Part shown: piece by piece, positions 55,045 through 62,023 of the stretch
How positions within the stretch are numbered: the stretch's first letter is position 1
Layout: every line of letters starts with the position of its first letter
Origin: Prevotella communis
GTDB taxonomy: Bacteria > Bacteroidota > Bacteroidia > Bacteroidales > Bacteroidaceae
NCBI RefSeq assembly: GCF_022024115.1
Contig: NZ_CP091792.1
Coordinates: 868,001-932,000 of the forward strand
DNA: 64,000 nt
Reading direction: 5' to 3'
Translations under genes and position numbers: made by a program
The notes under the pieces: model-generated
Told to the model about the DNA's origin: nothing
The model's input: only the letters and a program-made list of their open reading frames with translations
Databases searched by the model: none

Positions 55045-55092
55045 GGAAAAAAAGTGGCGGCGTTAATTCTATAGCGTCGCTACTTTCATTTG
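55045..55092 (+). terminator. Terminator after the small peptide gene
   Basis: AAAGTGGCGGCGTTA pairs with TAGCGTCGCTACTTT allowing G-U pairs, followed by a T-rich tract. Confidence 0.65.
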
Positions 55093-55245
55093 TATATGGG
55101 ATGTAAGGGTAAAGAGGTTTACCAAATAATAGTTACCTACTTGAACGAAAGTGCAAAGTGAAACACTTTTTTGAACTGTATATCTGCCAATTGAGGCATT
55201 AAGTATTCAAACTTTATTGCTAAAATCAAGAAAATCAGGAAAACC

Positions 55246-55277
55246 TTTGGTTATATCAGATTATTTTAATACTTTTG
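55246..55277 (+). promoter_or_regulatory. Promoter of the wHTH/NTase/phosphoesterase operon
   Basis: TTTG (55246-55249), exactly 20 bp, TACTTTTG (55270-55277); start codon 33 bp downstream. Confidence 0.8.
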
Positions 55278-55309
55278 CATCGTTTTAATGGTATATAAAA
55301 TGAAGCAGA

Positions 55310-56281
55310 ATGGTTAAAACGAAAGATGTCTTCATATTGGGCAGACCTATACAGCTGCAAGAACGAAGCAAGGCGCAGATGAAAGGTGTCACCATCGGAG
55401 ACTCGCTATCGTACAAGTTCTACGATGGAGAGTTTCATGGTATGCCATTGCTTTTCGCTGAACCCAAAGGTAAAGTTGCTGCACCTCGCATCTTGTCTGT
55501 CACGGCAAGCAATCTTACTTCATTATTCCAGCTTCCTGTAGTCTTTTTGTTGCCTGCATGTCCTGCATACGAACGACAGAGGCTTATTGACAAAGACGTT
55601 TATTTCGTCATCTCTGACAAATACGTTCATTTGCCAATGCTTCTGGCCAATGAGCGCATACGCAAAACAAAACAGGCGAAAAATATGACACCGGTAGCCC
55701 AATACCTGCTGCTCTATCATCTGCAGATAGAAAGCATAGATGGATTGGCAGCACGAGACATAGAGGATAGGATTCCTTATTCATACGCAAGCATTACACT
55801 TGGCATTACTTGCCTTGAAGACTTAGGGCTGTGCCGGAAAGAATCAGAAGGCTCAAAACGAAAGGTCATCTACTTCCATAAGAAGGGGAGGGATCTATGG
55901 GATCAAGCTCAACCACTCCTGATTAATCCCGTTGAAGAGCGCATCTACTGCGATGAACTATTGACTGAAGACCATTTTGTGATATGTGGCATCAATGCCC
56001 TGGCACATTACACAATGCTCAATCCTGATCCCGAAAGGATAATCATGATGACTGCCAAACAAGTTAGAGACTTCATGGTATCAGGTGTCATAGTACGCCC
56101 CAATCAGTATGATGGCAACATTCTCATCGAAGCCTGGAAATACCCACCGGTAATTAATAATGGTGAAAAAGCCGAATGGGTGGACAGGTTATCATTGGCC
56201 ATTTCTCTACGTGAGGATGCAGATCCGCGGGTGGAAGGTGAAGTTGAACGTTTAATAAATGAAACAGCATGGAAGGGTTAG
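55310..56281 (+). CDS. Winged-helix protein, AbiEi-like antitoxin candidate
   Basis: A 323-residue protein. A mixed N-terminal domain (1-120) precedes a winged helix-turn-helix (about 125-190: AQYLLLYHLQIESI, AARDIEDRIPYSYASITL, LEDLGLCRKE, RKVIYFHKKG) and a C-terminal domain with HFVICGINALAHYTML. It overlaps the nucleotidyltransferase gene by 13 bp. The order (DNA-binding protein first, nucleotidyltransferase second, overlapping) is that of AbiE type IV toxin-antitoxin systems, where AbiEi represses its operon. Assignment is from architecture and position; sequence similarity to AbiEi itself is not obvious. Confidence 0.6.
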   Translation: MVKTKDVFILGRPIQLQERSKAQMKGVTIGDSLSYKFYDGEFHGMPLLFAEPKGKVAAPRILSVTASNLTSLFQLPVVFLLPACPAYERQRLIDKDVYFVISDKYVHLPMLLANERIRKTKQAKNMTPVAQYLLLYHLQIESIDGLAARDIEDRIPYSYASITLGITCLEDLGLCRKESEGSKRKVIYFHKKGRDLWDQAQPLLINPVEERIYCDELLTEDHFVICGINALAHYTMLNPDPERIIMMTAKQVRDFMVSGVIVRPNQYDGNILIEAWKYPPVINNGEKAEWVDRLSLAISLREDADPRVEGEVERLINETAWKG

Positions 56282-57054
56282 ATAAATTCCGTGAAGCTTT
56301 TGAAGCCTACTCTGAGAACTACGTCATCATCGGTGGCACGGCTTGTGACATTGCCATGACCGGCACGGCTGTTCGCCCTCGTGCCACGCATGATATCGAC
56401 ATGATAGTCATCGTTGAAAAGATGACAACCGACTTTGCTGAGCATTTCTGGCAATTCGTGCGTGAAGGTGGGTATCGTCCTGAGAGACGCAAACAGGAAG
56501 AGGGCGAAACTCCGAAGTACGAACTGTACCGCTTTGTCAATGGCAAACCTGACTATCCCGAAATGATTGAACTGCTGTCACGGCACCCTGACATCCTCGG
56601 CGAACCGAAGGGGCTGACCATTGAACCAATTCCCACCAGCGAGGACACATCCAGTCTGAGTGCAATCATCATGGACGATGATTTCTACCACTTCACAATC
56701 GAGCACAGCAAACTGACCAATGGACTACGCCATGCAGACTCTGCTGCGCTCATAGCTCTGAAGTCACGAGCATACCTCAATCTTCTGCAAGACAAGGCAA
56801 ACGGAAAGCATGTCAACAGCAAAGACATCAAGAAGCATCGTTCTGATGTGCTGAAGAACGTGGTCATCATAGAAGATAGTCAAATTACTGCTCCAGAACC
56901 GATAGTAACTTGCATAAGGGAGTTTGTCTCTTCAATCAAGAAAGAATGGAATACTCTTTCTGAACCACTTTCCAAGGCTCTTGACCAGGATACATCATTC
57001 GTCGAAGCCTTGCTGGAACAATTGGACGGATTATTTGCCACAGAACAGCAATGA
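56269..57054 (+). CDS. AbiEii-like nucleotidyltransferase, candidate toxin
   Basis: A 261-residue protein. The nucleotidyltransferase signature is IIGGTACDIAM (Gly22-Gly23) followed by RPRATHDIDMIV (Asp42, Asp44). Later come ALIALKSRAYLNL and SKDIKKHRSDV, which match the Lys and Asp helices of the AbiEii/DUF1814 superfamily. AbiEii toxins transfer nucleotides to RNA or tRNA and stop growth. It overlaps its neighbours on both sides (13 bp and 4 bp), so the three proteins should be made in fixed proportion. A housekeeping nucleotidyltransferase is less likely given the island setting. Confidence 0.7.
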   Translation: MEGLDKFREAFEAYSENYVIIGGTACDIAMTGTAVRPRATHDIDMIVIVEKMTTDFAEHFWQFVREGGYRPERRKQEEGETPKYELYRFVNGKPDYPEMIELLSRHPDILGEPKGLTIEPIPTSEDTSSLSAIIMDDDFYHFTIEHSKLTNGLRHADSAALIALKSRAYLNLLQDKANGKHVNSKDIKKHRSDVLKNVVIIEDSQITAPEPIVTCIREFVSSIKKEWNTLSEPLSKALDQDTSFVEALLEQLDGLFATEQQ

Positions 57055-57812
57055 AGATACAATATGCCTCTGACCTCCATCTAGAGTTTGCCGACAACTG
57101 GAGATATCTGAAGGAGAATCCCCTGCAAGTAACAGGGGACGTTCTCGTCCTGGCTGGTGACATTTGCTACTTGGGAGATGAGAACTATAGTAAGCATCCA
57201 TTCTGGGACTGGGCTTCGGAGAACTACCGTCAGGTGATTGTTTGTATGGGCAATCATGAGTTCTATAAGTTCTACGACATCGCCAAGCTTAACGATGGCT
57301 ATTGCCTTGAAATACGTCCGAATGTCCACAGCTATTATAATGCTGTCGTACACATAGGGGACATTGACTTCATCATAACAACATTGTGGGCCAAGATTCC
57401 TCTGAAGGAGTCATATTATACTGAACAAGTGGTAAGCGACTTCCGACGTATCATCTTCAATGGCGAACTTCTGACGTTTGCGGACTTCAATGGCGAACAC
57501 GAAAGGTGCTTGGCATTCCTGAAGGATGCCATTTCAAACAGTAGAGCCAGAAGAAAGATTGTTGTAACCCACCACGTGCCATCCTTCCAGATGCAATGTC
57601 CCAAGTTTGCCGATAGCCAAGCCAACGGAGCCTTTACGGTTGAACTGGAAGACTATATCAAGGATAGTGGTATCGATTACTGGATATATGGACACTCTCA
57701 CTACAATGTGGATGTCAAGATCGGCAATACCAAGTGTGTGTCTAATCAATTGGGATATGTCTTTCATGGTGAGCATGAGTTTTTCAACCCAGGCAAAAGT
57801 CTTGAAGTGTAA
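57051..57812 (+). CDS. Calcineurin-like metallophosphoesterase
   Basis: A 253-residue protein with all family motifs: ASDLHLEF (Asp8, His10), LAGDI (Asp37), MGNHEFY (Asn68, His69), VTHHVPS and YGHSH (His215, His217). It cleaves phosphodiesters or phosphomonoesters with a two-metal site; substrate unknown. Its ATG overlaps the nucleotidyltransferase stop (ATGA), so it belongs to the same operon. The third partner is not part of canonical AbiE. It might reverse or process the nucleotidyl modification, or be an effector. Confidence 0.88.
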   Translation: MKIQYASDLHLEFADNWRYLKENPLQVTGDVLVLAGDICYLGDENYSKHPFWDWASENYRQVIVCMGNHEFYKFYDIAKLNDGYCLEIRPNVHSYYNAVVHIGDIDFIITTLWAKIPLKESYYTEQVVSDFRRIIFNGELLTFADFNGEHERCLAFLKDAISNSRARRKIVVTHHVPSFQMQCPKFADSQANGAFTVELEDYIKDSGIDYWIYGHSHYNVDVKIGNTKCVSNQLGYVFHGEHEFFNPGKSLEV

Positions 57813-57890
57813 ACACATATCATCATTCCTAATCTGTAATGACGATGTCGGTCAAAAAAAGATGAAGAAAGGTTGTCTTTCCAAATCTCA

Positions 57891-57941
57891 AAAGGAAACT
57901 CGTGAATTTGCAAAATTTCTGCAAATCTGTGAGTTTTCTTT
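57891..57941 (+). terminator. Terminator-like hairpin after the phosphoesterase gene
   Basis: AAAGGAAACTCGTGAATTTGC pairs imperfectly with GCAAATCTGTGAGTTTTCTT, followed by a T-rich stretch, 80 bp after the stop. Confidence 0.5.
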
Positions 57942-58113
57942 CTAAATCACGGAAGATAACTTTTTACGAGCATCAAGTTAATGTCTTCTGTGACTTCAAA
58001 AGTTTTTCTCAGTTAAAAGAGAAGAGGATTAGAAGGGGAGGGCATAAGAAGGTTCATTCTCTTTTAAAAGAAAAACGTGAATTTTGGGAAACATCAAGTC
58101 GTTTCATTCTGCA

Positions 58114-58246
58114 AAGTTTAGGTTTACGTTTACTCATGTATATATACATGCACCTCTAAACTTAAAGATTAAACCTACAATCATCTGCTTCAGGTTTACT
58201 ATACCTTATTATATATATAAGCATATTTAAACTTAAACCTAAACTT
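58114..58246. repeat. 19-bp inverted repeat
   Basis: aagtttaggtttacgttta (58114-58132) against taaacttaaacctaaactt (58228-58246), one mismatch, with a palindrome and an AT-rich tract between. Confidence 0.65.
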
Positions 58247-58607
58247 ATGGCATTGAATTCCATCCATTTTTCTTTTAATCGAAACAAGAATATGGTAACT
58301 GGATGTGGTTTATGCCTTAATTTATATTAAATACAAACACATTCTGCAAGAAAAACGTGCAAAACGACCGTAATGTCATGAGAAAACATTAATTTTGCAA
58401 GCAAAATTTGCAGAACGTGCTGAAAAGTCGTAATGCAATCTGTGTTCTAACAATAGTGTTTAACAATTAAAATATCGAAAAGTAGTCGAAGTGGCAAAAA
58501 TGGTCGGATATTTTGAGGAAATCGGGTGCAGAATGTGCAGTATATGCTCATAATGTTTCCCAAATGTTTCCCAGATTCGCCGTAAAGTGCTGATAATCAG
58601 TTCCCGT

Positions 58608-58640
58608 TAGCCGCCGCCCAGGCAGCAGTAGAAGAGTAAG
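58608..58640 (+). pseudogene. Displaced ppdK 3' end with attR core
   Basis: The frame reads LAAAQAAVEE and stop. The 14-bp core gccgccgcccaggc (58610-58623) is identical to the ppdK end at 49362-49375; after the core only wobble bases and the last residue differ. Confidence 0.85.
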
Positions 58641-58661
58641 CAAAACTCTATATTATACTTT

Positions 58662-58699
58662 GAGCGCAATTCCATTCGAGAGTTGCGCTCTTTTTTTTG
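58662..58699 (+). terminator. Original ppdK terminator, now 9 kb downstream
   Basis: GAGCGCAA(T) pairs with (G)TTGCGCTC, followed by eight T, 22 bp after the displaced stop codon. Confidence 0.8.
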
Positions 58700-58777
58700 T
58701 TACTTATGCCCCGTACTTAGAATTTGTCTTGTTTTTAAGTCACAAAACAAGACAAACTGTATCTTTTTTGTAAAATG

Positions 58778-58809
58778 TTTGGTGGTACTACTTTTTATTT
58801 ATATCTTTG
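58778..58809 (+). promoter_or_regulatory. Promoter of the DUF4143 ATPase gene
   Basis: TTTG (58778-58781), exactly 20 bp, TATCTTTG (58802-58809). Confidence 0.75.
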
Positions 58810-58845
58810 CACTGAGTAAAATTACTCACTTCACTGAGTAAAATT
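58810..58845 (+). repeat. Direct repeats in the ATPase leader, possible operator
   Basis: cactgagtaaaatt at 58810-58823 and 58832-58845, 22 bp apart (two helical turns), between -7 box and start codon; GAGTAAAATTACTC also forms a palindrome. Confidence 0.65.
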
Positions 58846-58851
58846 TGAATT

Positions 58852-60039
58852 ATGTACAAAAGGTCTGAATATCAAATAATTACAAGTAGGCTAAAAGAGC
58901 CAAGAAAGTTCATTCAGGTTGTTATGGGACCGCGCCAAGTGGGTAAATCTACTGTTGTTAAGCAGGTGCTTCAAGATTTGGATTTGCCTTATCAGCAGTT
59001 CTCTGCCGATAATGTGCCAGCATCAAATACTGCTTGGGTGTCTAACTGTTGGGCTGCTGTTCGTAGTCTGAAGGAGAGCAAAGGCCTTGATAGTATGATT
59101 CTTGTTATCGATGAAATTCAGAAGATATCTAATTGGAGTGAGGTCGTAAAGAAGGAGTGGGATGATGATACCTTACACGATCGCAACATAAAAGTGTTGC
59201 TGCTTGGAAGTAGTCGTGTGCTTTTAGAAAAAGGACTTTCTGAGTCGTTAGGTGGGCGCTTCGAAGAAATACGCATGACTCATTGGAGCTATCCTGAAAT
59301 GAAAGAGTGTTTTGGCTTTACACTCGACCAGTATCTTTTCTTTGGAGGTTATCCTGGTGCTGCGGGCCTGATAAATGAGGCTGACCGCTGGGAGCAGTAT
59401 ATACAGTCGGCAATCATTGATGCGACCATCAATAAGGATATCTTGATGAATACACCTATCAGTAAGCCGGCCCTTCTTCGTCAGACTTTTGAACTTGGTG
59501 CTTCTTACTCTGGCGAGATACTTTCTCTTAACAAAATGCTTGGCTCTTTACAAGATGCAGGAAACACCGTTACTCTGGCAGGTTATATTAATCTGCTTGA
59601 TGAGAGTGGTATGCTGTGCGGACTTCAAAAGTATAGTATCGATACAGCCCGACGTCGAGCCAGTATTCCCAAATTTCAGGTATATAACAATGCTCTAAAG
59701 ATGGCGTATAATCCTCATACGTTCAATCAGGCTATTATGGATCGCAAGGAGTGGGGGCGCATCTTTGAATCGGGGATAGGTGCTTGGATTGTCAGTCAGT
59801 CTTTTGTTCATCGTATTGAAGTGTTCTATTGGCGTGAACTTGCCGGCGAGGTTGATTTTATTCTTCGCAAGAAGGGAACAGTCGTTGCCATCGAGGTAAA
59901 GAGTAATGCAGAAAAGAATACGAAAGGACTTGATAAGTTTAGAGATAAGTTCCGCCCTAAATCTGCATTTATAGTGGGTGACGGTGGTATAAGCGCTGAA
60001 GAGTTCCTTTCTATGGATATAAGGACTCTTTTCAAATAA
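58852..60039 (+). CDS. AAA-type ATPase with DUF4143 C-terminal domain
   Basis: A 395-residue protein. Walker A is GPRQVGKST (26-34), Walker B is LVIDEIQK (about 84-91) and a sensor-like LLLGSSR follows. The C-terminal DUF4143 region has EVDFILRKKGTVVAIEVKS, a PD-(D/E)XK-like pattern. Bacteroidetes genomes carry many copies; the function is unclear, and links to DNA or mobile elements have been proposed. It has a good promoter with direct repeats in the leader. It lies just outside the island's right end. Confidence 0.88.
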   Translation: MYKRSEYQIITSRLKEPRKFIQVVMGPRQVGKSTVVKQVLQDLDLPYQQFSADNVPASNTAWVSNCWAAVRSLKESKGLDSMILVIDEIQKISNWSEVVKKEWDDDTLHDRNIKVLLLGSSRVLLEKGLSESLGGRFEEIRMTHWSYPEMKECFGFTLDQYLFFGGYPGAAGLINEADRWEQYIQSAIIDATINKDILMNTPISKPALLRQTFELGASYSGEILSLNKMLGSLQDAGNTVTLAGYINLLDESGMLCGLQKYSIDTARRRASIPKFQVYNNALKMAYNPHTFNQAIMDRKEWGRIFESGIGAWIVSQSFVHRIEVFYWRELAGEVDFILRKKGTVVAIEVKSNAEKNTKGLDKFRDKFRPKSAFIVGDGGISAEEFLSMDIRTLFK

Positions 60040-60107
60040 TAACTTCATACGTATATCGTTGCAGGTAATAGAGAATAGTACAAAAACAGATAAATCGGGA
60101 TTTACAA

Positions 60108-60410
60108 ATGAAACAAGTATCAGTATTAGTGGGTGCTGGTAGCATCGGACAAGCCATCATCCGTCGTGTGTCGGCTGGTAAGCACATCGTGTTGGCAGAT
60201 TATAGTGAGGAGAATGCGAAACGGGCTGCATAGACGCTTGAAGGCATGCCAGCCCGTCGTGCCGGTACACCCGACGAAGTAGGCGACTTGGCTGAGTTTC
60301 TCATGTCCTCACGTGGACGTTTCATCAGTGGTGCCGACCTCCTCATCGACGGTGGCTGCACAGCCAGTTACAGGTATGGCGATTTGCAATATTTGAAAAC
60401 TACACATTAG
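60108..60410 (+). pseudogene. SDR-family oxidoreductase, decayed
   Basis: The N-terminal part MKQVSVLVGAGSIGQAI has the NAD-binding GxxxGxG-like start and runs to a TAG at 60231 (after ENAKRAA). The same frame then continues TLEGMPARRAGTPDEVGDL and ends GADLLIDGGCTASYRYGDL, the typical SDR C-terminus. About 170-190 residues, including the catalytic YxxxK region, are missing. So there is one nonsense change plus an in-frame internal deletion. Confidence 0.85.
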
Positions 60411-60430
60411 TAAAAATTTTAGTCACAGTT

Positions 60431-61747
60431 ATGAACTTTAATAAAGAGAAAAAACTGCTTTCAGAAAGATTCTACCTGACATGGGCAGGAGAACAGATGA
60501 GTTGGACGGTACGAATGACGATGAAGATGCGAGATGTCGTTGACGGCGACTTGTTGCGTCAGGCTGTAGAATCAACGCGCCTGCGGTATCCATACTATCA
60601 AGTGAAGCTCGGCATGAGGAAAGATGCTGAAGGCACGGAATATTTTGTGTATGAAGACAACAGCGAGCCGTGGGTAGTCAGCGAAGGGGAAAAACCAGTG
60701 AGACTGATTGGCCCGGAGTCGAACAACCATCTGCTGGCCTTCTGCTGCTGGGGCGACTGCATCGCTATCGATTTCTTCCACTGCCTGACTGACGGCACTG
60801 GAGCCTATAACATCCTACGCACCTTGCTCTATGAATATTCCCGCCGTCGCTATGACGCGACACTGGAAAGGGGCATGGCGAACATTCGTGTGTCAGGTGA
60901 CACTATTAGTTCAGAGGAATGGGAAGACCCTGCCGCACTGGCTAAGCCCGACCAACTGAACCCGCTACCCCTTCCGGAACGTCTGCGCTGCATCAATCTG
61001 ACCACACAGTCAAAGGTGGCGGTAAGTGAGGACGTGGAAACTGTCAACATCCTTGTTGAAGAGCAAGAGATGATGAGGTATGTGACCTCAGGCGACACAT
61101 CGCCCGCTACGCTCATTTCGCTGCTGCTCGTCCGTGCCATTGCCCGTCTGCATCCCGACTTGACGGAAGGTGTGCCGATGGTGGCACTGGCCATCAACCA
61201 GCGCCCTGCCTTGGGCTGTCCGCAGGCCTGCCAATCACTGGCATCATCGCTCCGCCTGACCCTGAACGACGAGATGCGAGGGATGGATATTGAAACGCAG
61301 CAGACCATATTCCGAGGCATGGTGGCCCTACAGTCGAACGATGACAACGTCATTGAGAATTTCTGGCAAACTCAGCATACGCAAGACATGTTCGAAAAGA
61401 TTCCTACCCTTGAGGGGCGCCATCAGGCAATGGCCAAAGCCTACAGTGTCGCAACATCAGCAGCCACAACCTGTGTCAGTTACGTCGGCAAGGCTAATCT
61501 GGGTGCTGCCGAACAATACGTCAGCGAGATGTACACAGAGGCCTATACGCCGTATGCTCTCACCATTGAGATGAGTGCCGTGGGCGGCACGTTCTGTATC
61601 AGCCTAATGCAGCGGTTTGCAGATGATACATATCTCGAAGCCTTTCTCGACGAATTCCGCCAGATAGGTCTGCCCTATCGCATTGCTACTCGCCATCCGT
61701 TGACGGTGGCACCAATAGCAAACTATCGCGTGTATAGAGGGCAATGA
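60431..61747 (+). CDS. Condensation-domain/acyltransferase-like protein
   Basis: A 438-residue protein with the HxxxDG motif in FFHCLTDGTGAYNIL (His117-Asp121) and the overall pattern of the CoA-dependent acyltransferase/condensation superfamily (PapA-like, alcohol acetyltransferase-like): an N-terminal MTMKMRDVVDGDLLRQAVE and a late LTIEMSAVGGTFCISLMQRF. It would join an acyl group to an alcohol or amine. No carrier protein or NRPS genes are nearby, so a stand-alone acyltransferase is more likely. The preceding SDR gene was perhaps once its operon partner. Confidence 0.75.
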   Translation: MNFNKEKKLLSERFYLTWAGEQMSWTVRMTMKMRDVVDGDLLRQAVESTRLRYPYYQVKLGMRKDAEGTEYFVYEDNSEPWVVSEGEKPVRLIGPESNNHLLAFCCWGDCIAIDFFHCLTDGTGAYNILRTLLYEYSRRRYDATLERGMANIRVSGDTISSEEWEDPAALAKPDQLNPLPLPERLRCINLTTQSKVAVSEDVETVNILVEEQEMMRYVTSGDTSPATLISLLLVRAIARLHPDLTEGVPMVALAINQRPALGCPQACQSLASSLRLTLNDEMRGMDIETQQTIFRGMVALQSNDDNVIENFWQTQHTQDMFEKIPTLEGRHQAMAKAYSVATSAATTCVSYVGKANLGAAEQYVSEMYTEAYTPYALTIEMSAVGGTFCISLMQRFADDTYLEAFLDEFRQIGLPYRIATRHPLTVAPIANYRVYRGQ

Positions 61748-61858
61748 CCCAAGGCTTTTGGGCAAAGAAATTTCCTGCATGGCGAGATGCCTGTAGCCGC
61801 AAGTCGCTATTGGAATGCCTCGTCACATCAGCATGATTTAAGCCTAATCTCAAAAACC

Positions 61859-61926
61859 GTCTAAAGTCTATAGTCTAAAGTCTGTAGTCCAAATCTATAG
61901 TCCAAATCTATAGTCTTCAATCTAAA
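61859..61926. repeat. 7-bp-period repeat upstream of the GH127-like gene
   Basis: Units gtctaaa, gtctata, gtctaaa, gtctgta, gtccaaa, tctata, gtccaaa, tctata, gtcttca, atctaaa; two units have lost one base. Confidence 0.85.
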
Positions 61927-61975
61927 ATTAATCTAAGATTCGAGATGGGTCATGCCGCATTTCGAGAACTTTCAT

Positions 61976-61983
61976 TATCTTTG
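61976..61983 (+). promoter_or_regulatory. -7 element of the GH127-like gene
   Basis: TATCTTTG, 40 bp before the start codon. Confidence 0.5.
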
Positions 61984-62023
61984 TAGCCGAAAAGTATATT
62001 TTATTAACTAAACAATTGTCAAG

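Larger units (their letters stand above)
57813..58609. other. Right-end non-coding region of the island
   Basis: About 800 bp, AT-rich, no convincing gene. It holds a terminator-like stem, a 19-bp inverted repeat (58114-58132 with 58228-58246, one mismatch), a CATGTATATATACATG palindrome, and repeats of the form aacgtgc...cgtaatg (58353, 58416). The structure suggests integrase or accessory-protein binding sites or a remnant. Confidence 0.6.
49362..58623. mobile_element. Integrative genomic island in the 3' end of ppdK (about 9.2 kb)
   Basis: A tyrosine recombinase gene starts 0.4 kb inside the left end. Both ends carry the 3' end of ppdK with an identical 14-bp core, and the right copy is followed by a typical gene-end terminator. 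Cargo: a secreted protein with a phase-switch-like leader, a 57-residue peptide and a winged-helix/nucleotidyltransferase/phosphoesterase operon. No transfer, replication or phage structural genes are visible, so it would need helper functions to move between cells. Confidence 0.8.

Noticed and set aside
57902-58159. 85-codon plus-strand frame in the island's right end
   Set aside because: Begins inside a hairpin, low-complexity Lys/Phe/Ser composition, no recognisable start context or family.
60108-60233. Short intact 41-residue protein
   Set aside because: It is only the NAD-binding start of an SDR; the C-terminus continues in the same frame after the stop.
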